Source: Todiramphus chloris collaris (Eukaryota > Chordata > Aves > Coraciiformes > Alcedinidae). From it: a DNA stretch of 64,000 nt. The stretch spans positions 13,241,242 through 13,305,241 of the forward strand of contig JANVCC010010406.1 in NCBI GenBank assembly GCA_025345505.1, written 5' to 3'. The notes beneath the pieces were generated by a model. It was not told the DNA's origin and searched no databases. It was given only the letters and a program-made list of their open reading frames with translations. Shown here piece after piece: positions 1 through 12,900 of the stretch; within the stretch, counting starts at the first letter, position 1; every line of letters begins with the position of its first letter. A program made the translations under genes and the position numbers.

Positions 1-871
1 TGATTGTATGAAACAACAGTTTTCCTCGACACATCAGTTAGTGAAAAATCTGTATGGGCAGATTATGGTATCCTGCATTTAAACTAGAGTGAAAAATAAA
101 AATAATGTATACATTATTAACTACTTCTATCTGCAGAGAAACAGAAATGTCTGATATCCAGCTTCTTCTTTAAGACTTCAATAGATTATCACAATTTCCA
201 ATACCAATGCATTTCCTTCTCAGTGTTAGAGCTGACCCCCAGCTGTATTGCTGCATCAGAACACACAGGAGGAACTTTCACTGAATGACTGCTTGTTCAT
301 TGTGTGGACTGAGAGAACACTAGACTGCCAATATTGCTCATTTTCTATATAGATTTATATTCTAGATCAGTAAAGCAAAAAGGAAATTTAATATCTAGAT
401 ACTGTAAATTTATTCTTGGTATGGGATGAAAAAATCCTCCACTTCACCACTTTTCACCCTCTTTCACACTGAAACTATTTTTGTAGCTCAGACAGAGGTC
501 ATCATTCTTGACAAAATTTCTAACAAAAATGCTCACACTTCTCTTTTTATCACAGTTATGACTGTCCACTGCTTTTCACAGAAACAACAATCATATGGTT
601 GATTTATTTCTTTGACATATTAGAACATTTAGAACACTTTCAAAAATTACTTTCCAAGAAGTGTTGCCTGTTAGAGGCCTGAATTCTTAGGAAAAAAACA
701 CACTGAAGCCTTTAGCATTACCTTTTTTTTTTCTTGTTGGTTGGTTGTTTTTTGAGGCACAGTTCTAGATCTCTTAACAATTCCACTCTACACCATTCTA
801 ACAACTTAGGTGAAAAACACTTAACCTCCACATATTTTGCCAGTGAACTGTCTTCAACTGCGTAGACTTAC
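1..871 (-). other. Intron of the CARM1-like gene (partial)
   Basis: AT-rich sequence with a T run near 721. I see no further exon, RNA gene or repeat. Confidence 0.5.
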
Positions 872-936
872 CTAGCTCCTGCCTGCACTGCAAAAAATGA
901 AAGGATTCCTGATCCACAGCCAGCATCTAGGACCAC
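872..936 (-). CDS. CARM1-like exon 6: SAM-binding motif I
   Basis: This 65 nt exon starts in phase 0 after ttttgttttcaag and ends with two bases before gtaagt. It encodes [20 protein letters not shown] followed by Ala and a split Arg codon. This is motif I of class I methyltransferases (VLDxGxGxG) in its CARM1 form; CARM1 reads [22 protein letters not shown], so about 19 of 22 residues agree. The strong conservation here contrasts with the rest of the gene. The next exon (expected KIYAVEAS) is not visible in 1-871, so it must be off the edge or lost. Confidence 0.88.
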
Positions 937-3900
937 CTTGAAAACAAAAGGCAGATCAAAAGAAACAAAATAACCAAAAAGTCACTTCCTAACACTTCTT
1001 TTAAGTAACTAAATTTTCATAGTCATACCTTGCATTTAGTAAGCCTGGGACTGTGCAAAAATATTACTAATTTCACCTGAAAAAGTGAAAAGTCTTGTTA
1101 ATGAAGAGTTTTCATGCCCTTAATCTTTCTTTTAGTAGCAACAACTTTAAAAGACTGTGGATTGTTTTCATGTGTAAATGCACGGTTATGGTTTGGAGGA
1201 AATAGATTTTTGCAATGAAGTTTCTTTAGGAAAAAATAAAAAGAAAAAAAAACCCAAGCATAGTCTGAATACACTGGGGAGGGAGAGAAAGCATGACAGG
1301 AATAATTCTTTGAAGAAGTACAGAATCCTGTCTTTCTGAATGAAAAATTATTTTGTGATATGGAAGTGTCATGGGTAAAACCTATTTATGTATATTTGTT
1401 CAAATATTGTTTCTGCTTGCTGGTATTAGTATTAGACCTTCAATTGCACTGCTTAATGTGGTATATCTCTCAGGGGCCTTCAGTTAAACACAAATCCCAA
1501 AGTGTAAGGCTTTTTTTGCCATCAGTCAGGTGGCTCACTTGTTTGTTGCAAGTCAAAATGTTGACTGAAATGTTTCAAAGGGTCAAAAATTTTGTTTCAA
1601 TATATAGCATAATGCAAATCCAGTGACTGCTGCAACACTTCAGACAAGTTTCTAGTTTGTAATGTCATTCTGTTATAGAGGTCCCTCAACACTGATGCAG
1701 AGGTGTAAGTACACTGATAAAGAAGCAAACTGCTTAAGATATGACTGATGTGATCTTTGATGCAAACCTCACTTCTATACTGCCCAACAGAACTAGGCTA
1801 ATACCGGTACATTGCTTCCCCAAAATTTTAATACTGCCTTTGAAAAAAATCTCACAGAACAGATCACCATTTGGTTTCCTCCTATGGGTTTGTGCTTGAC
1901 TGAAAACAAATAGAGATAGTTTTCCTGTCTCTGTGGCTGAAATTCTCATTAATTTTTGATCCAAGATATGAATTCACAAACCTGTTAAGTGAATTAAGCC
2001 ACCTGGAGCCGGAAGCTCCTAAGATTTCAAAGCACTTCAACCATGAAACCAAGCTACAGCCCTGATCCAATCTCAAGAGAAGAGAAGCTTAAATATATTA
2101 CAGGTACAGAGTAAAACTGCAGCTTAGTATACCACCAGCTACCCCTCTTCTTTATTGCTTCTCTGCCCCAACTTCCTGTGTGATGTATATGACTTCCCAG
2201 TCTTTAAAAACACAGAGAAAATTTTGTGTATTCAAAGAGAATAGTTTTGATAGAAAAAATTATCTCCTTAGAATAAAAGGCACATTCCACTCCTCAAAAA
2301 AATGTCATTCTACATGACATTTAGGTTGTGTATTAAAGAATGCAGTCTAATGCACATGGCCCGAATCTGTCGTAGATAATGTGAATCTGTATTACAGAAG
2401 TCCAGCATAGAAGTCAGAACTTTGCCTGTAATAATTTTCTTTCCTAATGAAATATTTTATTAAGCTTACTTTTTATATAACAAGTAACAGACTGTTACAG
2501 ATCCATTTTTGTTTCTGTGCTTTGGTGAGTGTTAGAACATGTTCCTATGCCCAGAAAAATCATCTCTTCAGAAGAGCAGGTGACAGTAAGTACCAGTGAT
2601 GTAAGCAGGGAAAGAGACAATGAGAAGTCAAGGACAATTTCACTGAACCACAGCTCTGACAGAAGGTTTAGTATGCTACTTCTCAATACCCAATAGGAAA
2701 CACAAACACAATGCTTTTACTCTGCATATGTGGAAAGTATAAAGAAGAGCTAACTGGTTAAGTTCAACATAAAAAATTCAATGGAAAAGTACAGCTTTTT
2801 GCACCAGACCTGATTCTGATGCCACTTCTTACACTATACCTATGTCTACATCAGCCGGCAGTACAGTTATATTGTAACATTTTTTTTTTCTGGATGATTT
2901 ATGAAGACTAACTCTAGACTGGTTTTTTTCCAGCTTAGTCCAGTTCAGTTTCATCCAAAATTAATCCAGCTTGTTTACTCTGAGACCACTCCACAATGTG
3001 AACTGAAGCACTCTGAGCGGCCATGATAGAAACTCACTTCAGATGCTCACTCCTGACCCGTAGTAAGACTCTAAGGAAGACACAAATGAGCACAGCAAAA
3101 TGAGGCAGCTGACACAGAGGTAGCATTTTCCCAGTAATTAGTGAAGAAAGGGGAAAAGGGGCTCAGAAATCACATATGACACAGTGTGGAAATTGCTAGA
3201 GGCTGCACAATAAGGCATAGGCGTGCCCTGTAAGAATTCCAAGTTCAGCTGCCCTTGGCACACTACAGATGTTGGTCCAGGACAGAAATTGTAAAGGAGG
3301 ATGTTGCTGTGTTGGTGCTGGGCTGTATGGAATGGCTGATGGCTCTCCCTGAGGTTTTAGTTTATGGTGACCTGTGAGTGAGTTGTGCTCTGGCTATATG
3401 AAGCCACCATGTATGAAGCAATGGGAGGAGAGGAGAAGGAGACTATGAAACACTGGAAATGTTTAACAGGAGATATGCAGGATCTTCACAGACACATTTT
3501 AGAGGCAAAAGCCCTGAGCATAACACCTGGTTGTGCAGATGGTATCACAGACAGCTTTTCTGAGTGCAATACCTTCTAGAGAAATGAAGACTGCTGGAGA
3601 GACAGAGTGCCATCTAATAAAGCAGGGCAAGGATATCTCTGACATCAGTTTTCCAAACTAACAAGGGGGGCTGAAATACTAGATACATGTTTTTGGCATG
3701 AAGAGAAGTGAAGGCATGAAGGGAAGAATTCAGGAGACAGCACAGTGGAGGGTACTCATGCACCCCTTGTAAAAGCAGCACAACAGGGGACTAATCTGAG
3801 ATGCATGTACTCAAGCACACATAGCATGGGAAAAAAACATGAGGAGTATGAAGTCCAGGCACAGATGCATAGCTTTCATCTCACATGGATTACAGAGACA

Positions 3901-6900
3901 TGATGGAATATCTCACACAGTTCATGATGCAATGGAGGAGGGGTTGTACTTCATGTGAAGAATGACTCAAGTGTGTGGAGCTTCAGCAACAGGCAATGTG
4001 CTAGCTGAGAGCTTATGGGTAAGGATGAGAAGACACAAAGTAGAAGTACCGGTATTAATTGAGGTAGGCATCTTTTATAGACCACTTGATCAAGAAGAGG
4101 AGGAAAACAATGCCTTCTGGAGGAAGCCTCATCACCATAGACCCTATTACTTATCAGGAAATTCAACCACCCAGGTTCTTGCTGGAAGGTTGGTATGGTG
4201 CAGCACACCCAATCCTGGAAACTTCTGTAGTGTCTTGGTAACTTCCTGATAGTAGTAATCATTAATCTGAGCAGGAGAGCTGTTCTACTGAATCTGCTGC
4301 TAACAAACATTCTTAGCTTCTAGTGAGGGGATGACTCCTAGAAAGCAGCTTTGCAAAGAAAGAGACCTAAGGGTCCTCCTCGTGGACAATGAGCCGAACA
4401 TGAGTCAGCCCTTGCAGACAAAGCCAACTGCATATTGGGCTGTATTAGCAAGAGTGCAACCAGCAGAGGTCTGGGAAAGACCATTTTTAAGATAATATTT
4501 GGGGTACACTGTCCGGTTTTGATCTCCCCAGCACAAGACAGACAATTACATACTTCAGCAAGTCTCATGGAGGTTCACCAAGATAACTGGGGAGCCGGAG
4601 GGCTGGAAAGAAATTGATTTGTCTGATTTCAACAGGAAGAGGCAGGCTACTGGGAAAGCTCACTGCTGTCTTCATCTGCCTAATGGGAGTTCAGAGAAAA
4701 CTGAACCAGACTCTTCTTGAAGGAGACACAATGGAGGACAAGACACAATGGACATAAATTGTTCCACAAGAAATTCTGATAGATAAAGTAAAACATTGTC
4801 ACTGTGAGGGTTGTCAGACATAGAGACTGACTAAAAATTTAAAAATTCAAAAGACTCAGAACCTAAGACTTATTTTCAAAAGAAATGTGTCAGGCTTTAC
4901 TCTGTTTGAAACAGCATTATACACTGCTACCATAAAATTTAGTTATGAACTTTTTTCTTAGTATAACAAAACAGTTTGAACTTCCCCTTTTTTCTCTATA
5001 ACAATTCAAAATGGAAGAGAAATTTTTACTAAGAAAAAAGAGTGAATGCTCTAAGGTGATTCCTTCGAAGAGTAAATATAAAGGCGTATATGCTGATAAG
5101 AATTACGATATTAACATGAAAAATCCAGCCTAAGATTCATTAGATTCTGAATGAGTTCTTATTCTTTTAAGCCTTCAATAGACATAAATGGGCAACCCAA
5201 GCACTACTCCCTGTTTGTTCAAAGTAGCTTAGCTCTGACACACAGTGTTAGAATTTATCACCAAGAAACCTCTAACAGGGTCCAGAGTTAATTTTGTCCA
5301 GTGCAACTCAGACACTGGTGCACTTTTTCAGACAGGTATTTTTTTCAGGATGCATGGGGCTCTGAGCAACCTGCTCTAGTGGGAGGTGTCCCTGCTCATG
5401 GCAGGGGGGTTGGAACTAGATTTTTAAGGTCCCTTCCAACCCTGATAATTCTATGATTCTATGATTCTACAAATCACAGAGGCTTTTTGCCTGTTTATTC
5501 ATCTATAAAGAAATGGGTCCTGCTTGTTTACCAAATTTTCTGAGTTATCAGGTGTTACACTTAAACAAAAATCACTCTATCCTGTAAGATCTAAAATAAG
5601 TGGGCTTGAGGTGGTGGGGAGGGAGGGCACAAGTGATTCTTGAATAAATGCTTCTTTATGCTATGCACAGTCTCAAGTTTTTTTGTTTTGCTTTATTCTC
5701 CAAAAAACCTGCAAATTGGGAAGATGGCCATGACTCTTGTTGAATGGTTTTGGCTGTCTTCAGAGAAGTAACTTACAGTTTTCACTGACTGAAAAACAAC
5801 TCCTTGTGCCTCCACCACCCCAATCACTCAAATCACTCTAATTTTTCCATTACCAGGTTAAAAAACCTTGAAACTTTTCATGTGTTATAGCCATGTTCCA
5901 AAAGTGGCACACTAATCAACTAAAATGTTAAAATGTAACACTTACAGTACATCTACTCTTTCCCATGCATTGGAAAACCTCCAATAACTACTCCAACAAG
6001 AATGACCTGAAGTTCTTGAAGACAGAAGTAAGCAGGTATTTATTGCCTTTTCCCTCTCTACCTTTTCAATATCTCAAAAACCCCTGCTCAATTCAAAGCT
6101 TCCCAAAAACCCACAGATGTTTCTCTTCCTCGTGAGCACTTGCCCCTTCAGATGAGGGGCCTCATCTGGATGTTGCTCTGGAAATACTGGAAATACTGGA
6201 ATGAACACTACTATGAGTATGCAGCCTAATCTAGTTTTTAGTAGCTAACCTGGACACTAGCTTATTTTCAGCACAGTGGAACAGGCTGCAAAACTTACCC
6301 ACGTGCTGGATAGATCTGAGAGACCTACAGTCACTGCAGTATGTAGAACACAGCACTTAAATCTCTGCATTTTACCTGATGAAATAAGCTGGTTTAAAAA
6401 ATCCTGTGTTTTTAACCTGATCAAAAGTCCTCCTTAAAGTTTTCAATAGCTATTGTATTGAATCGTATTCTATGTTCAGTAACACAGAAGAAAAATTAAA
6501 TCCAGCAAATCAAACCGCCTCTGTTTGAAAAATCAAAAAGAAACTTAGGAAATTATTTACATTCATTAGGCACTCTTCAGTAACTGCCTACATGCAAGTT
6601 AATAACAACTAAATCTCCTACCAGTAAGGTTCCTCACATTTATTGTACATCAAGTGATAAAAATGCTCATGCAGGCAGCTACCATGAAACAGCAAAAAGA
6701 GATAAGTTCATATTCTTGTAGGCCCCATCATAAATGTTTCTTTCAAACTCATCTTACAGAATTAATTACTAGCTTTCAGAAGAAAAGTGTCAGCCTCTCC
6801 TTTTTTCTTAGCCATTGAGAAGGCAAGGAGAACTCCCACTCTTGTGGACTAAAGTGCTTTCACAAGGATCTTGCTGAGAAAACTAAAAAAAAAAAATACC

Positions 6901-9900
6901 CTGCAAGTAATTTCAAAGAACATTACAGACATATAACTCTCAGACATTTTCTTTGAAAAACAAGCCTGTTGGGATTTTTACCTTTTTTTTTTTTTTTTTT
7001 TTTTAATTTTCTCTCAATTAAAATCTGAAAACAGGAATTAATTTCAAAATGTTTACCTTGACAGAAAGCTATATCTTCTTGCTGAAAAAGTGAGGTATTA
7101 GGCTGTAGGTTTTGACTAGCTATGGAGCTCAAACAACTAAAATACGCTGTCAGAAATTAAATCCATGTTAATCAATCACTCAATTCAATAACTTGTCAGA
7201 TGTATTCTGAAGATATTACTATGCTGATAGCCTAAAAACTGAACTGTGTAGAAACAGAATAAAGGCCAGCTAAAACAGATGCCTGTGATCAAATACAATG
7301 GGAATATTCTTCCAAAAAGCCCAGCTTCTGGTATCTCTTTTGTGCTATTCCCTTCCCAAAAAAAGAGAACAGAAGTCCCAGGTCCCTGTAGCATTTCCTG
7401 AAGGCACTTTCTACTCCCCATTCCTGGTAAATTGTCACTCAAATGTTTGCACTCTGCACAAGCAGAACTGCTTATCTTTAAAAAACTCTTATCCTCACAG
7501 TAGAAGATACAGACACACAGACACAAGCTATTAACACAGTGCACCTCACCCATCTGCTCAAAACAGGTGGAGTCTTTTACTACTCCAAAGGGGAAGAGGG
7601 TGGAGAAGAAACAACAACAGCAAAAAAGACTCCAGTAGTAAATCTCGATAGTTGTTGGGGGAAAAAGGGGAAAAAAGCCCAAATAAACCAACATACACCA
7701 AATAAGTGAAAGAAAATTCAGTGGGTAATAAACCCTCACAAACTCCACACAGTAGAACTACAAAATAATGCTACTTGAAGTAAATCATTAAATATACATT
7801 TTACCAACAGTTCTTAGATTTTCTGATCTTAGGAGATTAACATAACAGCCATGGAGAAGCGCTACTCCCACTTTATTTTGCATTATCTGCTGCAGGCTGC
7901 TATTAAAATCCAGTACCTACATTAAGCTGCAAATTTGTCCCGTAACTGACGAGAGGTGTATGGTCATAACTTTCACCAAGTTTGAAAAAAGACAATGGTA
8001 GTAAGTTCATAACTTACCACATGTCTCCACATCAAATGATCAGACAGGCTGTCTCCTCTTAACAGTGGGACACAGTCCTTCATCTGAAACAACAGAATTG
8101 CAAAAATACCCAAACAACAAAATGCCTGTACACAGGTGACTCAATCAGAAAGAATTGACATCCCTGGTCATCCTCTGGTTGATACACAGAAATTCTGCCA
8201 TTATATCTTCTTACTCGTGTTTTTTATTGTGTTATATTGTAGCCTTACTTGTATTCTTTTCTTAGCTTCACTTGCATAGTTTAGTCATCTGTCGAGTAGA
8301 ATTGATAATGAGATGTTTCAAAACTTGCAACCTCTTGCCTGGCAAAGACCAAACAGGCCTTGAGATGGTTCGTTAAGCTTCCTGAGTACCCCTGATAACA
8401 GGGACTCAAGATGTCAAGATGAGTACAGAAGAGGATGCCAGTGTTAAGATAAGCACCTGGAAACTAATTTAAACTGACCTTCCTGAAGCAGTCCAGGGCC
8501 AAAGGATGGATGAGCTGACTCCATGACCATGTATGGGCAATGAAAACCCAAAGTTCAACTAGTGGACAGTATGAGGAAGACTATGAATGACACTGGAGGG
8601 GGAAAACATCCTAACACTAATGTTATTACATATGCTCGGACTATGCAAATAAATGCCGGGAGCCCATTAGCATAAGACTGCCCTTTCCAGGAAATTTGAT
8701 GAATACATATGTTTTTTCTGTGTATGAGCTGGTGTGTTTTGCTAATTCGTTGGAGCACTCATGGTGGAGCAAAACCCAGTTCTGCCCAGCACTGCAATAA
8801 AGAATGCCTGCTTAATAACATCTCCGTTGGTACTGGGTATTTATCTCGGAATCCTTACCCAGCCACACCCAGCCTCCCACCTCTGTGAGGATCGTTAGAA
8901 AGGAAGGGGGTTTGGAAGCTCTGAATTTTGTTTCAGTATCATCAAGAAGAATATTAAAAGAGTAATTTCAAGCTGCAACCACATTCCAAAGCAATGTGAA
9001 CTAGCAGATGTGAGATCTTCCCTCACTGTGTTAATCTCACATTAAAAATGTTGCCAAAATAATAATGATTTGTAAAATGGCATTACAAAGTATGTAAATA
9101 TAAATGTTTCACTTCTTTAGAACAGCCATTTAAGTTATATTAAACAACAGAAATGGGTTTTTAAGTTTTAGTCAAACTTACATAAAGGTTGTACAAATTA
9201 TTGTGCAAAACTCTTGAAATTATATTTTGAGAACTATTAAACTAAGAAACATTAGATCCTTTCTTTCATTCTTTGAGAAAAGATTGGATGATTTTGATGT
9301 AAACAAGCTTCCTCAGAATACAAATAATAGTTTCATGAAGGAAGATAGTTGGCTCGGTATAGTATACTTGGATGAAATGGAAATATTGCAGTGGATTCGG
9401 TTGATGCAGGTGGTTCACTTGTGTCTTCTAGTTGTAAATGGCTAGAAAGCTTAGAGCCTTGGTATACAGAAAATCAAACAGTGCTCACTTAGCAAAAGCC
9501 TCTTCTGGCGCCACAGACATGCTTCACATGAAAGCACTATCTGGTAGCACTGAATTAATTTTTAAAATATTGCCAACACTTGCTAAGACATATCTGGCCT
9601 CACTGGAATGAAGTACTCTCTGTTTTAAACAATTATCCACCCACCCACCCACCCACCCACCCACTGCCAACCTCTTACACTCTTACCAGAACACAGAACA
9701 TTAGAACTAAATGGTTTTTCAAACACTCCAAGTGATTGGGCAGTTCCCAATACAGGCATTTTGCCACCTTCAACACAGAATTGACACTGCAAAGTTGTAA
9801 TTTACAGGTAGGTAGATCTAGCAGTACTGAGATCTAGCAGCTAGGAGTAAAGAATCTAGACATTTAATACCCTTCATATAGTATTTTTTTCTAAAACTGT

Positions 9901-12900
9901 GGGAAAGTTATGACCCTTTAGTCATAACTTTTATTTATACTAAATTACTTGCCTATAAAAGAAAAGGAAAAAAAAATCATATCATATTGATGAGAGGAAT
10001 ATATAGCACCCAGCAACATCTATGCAGAAGTTTAAACGAATTTGTACCTTTGATGCATTTTATCTACTCTTTCAGATTGAGCTTATGTGCTTATAGTTGG
10101 TTTGATTGTGTGGCCCATTTCAACACCTGCAAGAGAACCAGGGCCTTAGAACCGCTTTCATATTATTGTTCTCTCTTTAACAGATAGTTAAGGATGGTTA
10201 TGTAAGATAACATGCTTGAAACTACAAAAACAATGTAGTCTTCAGCAGCATAGTCCAAGAAACCACAGAACAAGTCTGAATCAGTACAGAACTGTGGGGC
10301 AAGCCAAGATCCAACAAGATGAAAAGTGCAAGGATGAGTACTTCGATCTTCCTCCCAGAGACCACCAGAGGATGACAAGAGCCCACTTCCACAGATGTGT
10401 GCATGTGGTAATGGGTGGAGACTTATGTTAATGGTTTCTTAGAATTCTACTGAATATGCAATAGGTTTACATGAAATGTAATGCATATGTATGTAATCTC
10501 TCTATAAGAAATTATTGTTTCTGAACCTCGGTGCTTGTGTTAGGAGGAGAGATCCCCCATGTGCCCGGTGCTGTAATAAAGAATGCCTGTTTAAAACTTC
10601 GGTTATTGAGTTTTCACTGCGTCAGTATCTGGAAAACCAAGCAATTACATTGATAATGTAATGTAGCAAGAAAAAAGCCCAGAATAATTCCAGTGAAAAT
10701 ACCAGGATATTACAAGTTACTCAAGAAACAGGGAGAAGCAATTTACCTTTTTGTCCTCCCAGGCATCTGAATCAATCAATATTTTTAAAATGCTAATGTT
10801 AAAATCATTCCCACAGAAATGTTCAGGGAAAGCCTGGAGAAACAAAAGGTGCTGAAAACCGTGCCATAACTGATAAGGCCTTGAGCTTCCTTTTAGACCC
10901 TACCAACTTGAACACACTCAGTGAGTCAGCTCAAAACACCACAAAAGTTGTGAATGGCTGACTCTCACTGCACCATGAGAAGCAAGGGCACAGAAAAACA
11001 GTGAGAGAAAAGGACAAACCCAGAGGTTTGAACAGCGAGACTAATGGATACAGACACAGCAGAAGGTGTGGTCTGTGGCAGCCTTCTCTAAGAAGACTTG
11101 CAAATGGACTCCAGAATAGTCTCCAAAATCACTATGGGCATTTATTCCTGCAGGTCACACTCCCCAGCTCCAATTTGCCAAAGGCAAGTCTGTTGAAGCT
11201 GAACAGGCCAAACTCATTACTGCATACTCTCAAAGCCCACACAGGGTTTGGGACAGCCACATCAATGAATTAAGATAAGGAAAGCCAGTGCAAAGCTTAG
11301 AGCCACTTTGTGACAGTGGAACAATTTAGCAACTGGGGTATGACACAGAACCACAGTTTCTGGCCCACAGAAGTTAGTGGTTACAGTTGTGTAAGCAGTA
11401 TGGTTTAAAAGTCAAAATTTTTCTGTGTAAGTCCTTCTACTGGTAGAACCTCCTACTGCTCTTTTGAAGCTACCAACTGCTGGATGTCACAATCACTGTT
11501 AACTGAAGTGGTGCAATTACAGTCAGTGCAGTGAATAAATTCTCTTAACAAGTTGCACCTCAACATTTATGCAATAAAACTTCACAAGAGCGTTAAGATG
11601 CAAGATTAAAGACATTTCTGAATTTATCTGCTTTCTAAATTAACTCAAATAAAACAAGATGCAGGTAACCAAACTATTTTCCTTTTTGCTTTCCTGAAAA
11701 TCACAAGCACTACTTTAAAGAGAAACTAGCAAGCAACCACAGAGTCATTTTGATCCTCTACTTCATAGAATTTATTATTTCACGAAAATTCTTACATATA
11801 AACTGATGAATAGCTTCCTTCATTAGTTGTCCCCACTTCCAGTGTTATGGTTTGCATAACTAAGTGGTCTCAGTACATACCAACTGGAATCCTTCCGGAT
11901 TAAATTATACCAAAATATGCACTCCAGGAATAAACTGACGGTCAGTGGACTTTTAGTCTGTGTGACCAGACTAGTTCTAAGTAAACACATCCTCCACCCT
12001 TGCCTCATTCCCAAATGAGTATAGTTTGCATACCAGGGCCCCAGCACCAATTGTTCTGTTCTGTAAACTTGTTACTTCTGGACTGTGTGGCTTGCTAATG
12101 GAATCACAGCTCATAAGATTCATGTGCCATTACATGAAATAATAACTTGGGGGAAAAAATCACCATAAGACATACTATGTTTCTTTGCTTGAATTATACT
12201 GCAGCAACAGCATGTACATTTACACATACACAATTCAATGCACGCCTTTAATATATTTTACATACTTATATCTATAGACATACACACTCATATGGCTCAA
12301 GCTCATCTCTGGATGTGGCAATCCACAAGTACTACATGCTTTAAATAACTGAAACCTGTAAGTAACACTTTTATTTTCCCACCTGTATTTTGCTTCTGTG
12401 TATGTGGCACAGCTATTAAAGCTGGCAGACAACTTTCAAGGTGAGTTGTGCTAGTAAAACAACATCTACAGACACCAACTGCTGACATGTCCAATGCCTG
12501 GATGAACTGTGAAAGTGGCTGGATACCAGCATTATGAGGTTTGAAAGAGAAAAAAACACAATTAACTAATTCCATGCTAATTAAGCGGGCCATTTCCACC
12601 TAGGAGCAGAGAGCTACATACCAAGTCTGCCATAGGTGAGTTACAGACAGGTTGGTCGGTCTGTTACAGATAAATGATCTTTGTTTTTGAAAGAAAAGCC
12701 TGTAGGCTCCTAACCATTTTTTTTTGCCTGCTCAATCCTACTCAGATGTTTAACATATGTTCAGAAGGAAATAAAAGATACAGTCTGCAATTCATGACTG
12801 TCTAAATGCTTGAAGCAGAACAGCAATTCTCTGTGTGGGCACAAACATGGTATGAATTTCACTCTCCCCCCCCCTTCCTCTATAATCCTAAAAGGCAGAG

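Noticed and set aside
3962..4249. 95-codon plus frame as a possible gene
   Set aside because: It is a remnant of a CR1 endonuclease domain, part of the 3640-4830 element.
7185..7748. 187-codon minus-strand open frame
   Set aside because: It is rich in Phe, Cys and Leu, has no domain or repeat signature, lies in an intron of the CARM1-like gene, and arises from CT-rich sequence. It looks like chance.
9577..9625. [14 protein letters not shown] minus segment considered for the YFQFYGYL block
   Set aside because: It runs into a stop and has no donor site; 9182-9241 has better splice sites and phase.
8290..10625. A single provirus bounded by the two LTRs
   Set aside because: The interval between has no gag, pol or env remnants, and the LTRs are too different from each other to be one pair.
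11823..12050. 75-codon minus frame, possibly part of an exon or LTR
   Set aside because: No recognisable protein similarity; the sequence has a repeat-like look but I could not assign it to a family.
12303..12599. 98-codon minus frame considered as CARM1-like exon 3
   Set aside because: A weak HLESC resemblance to ILKTC and splice-like ends exist, but no acceptor/donor pair gives a phase compatible with exon 3, and the 10747-10833 segment matches CARM1 better.
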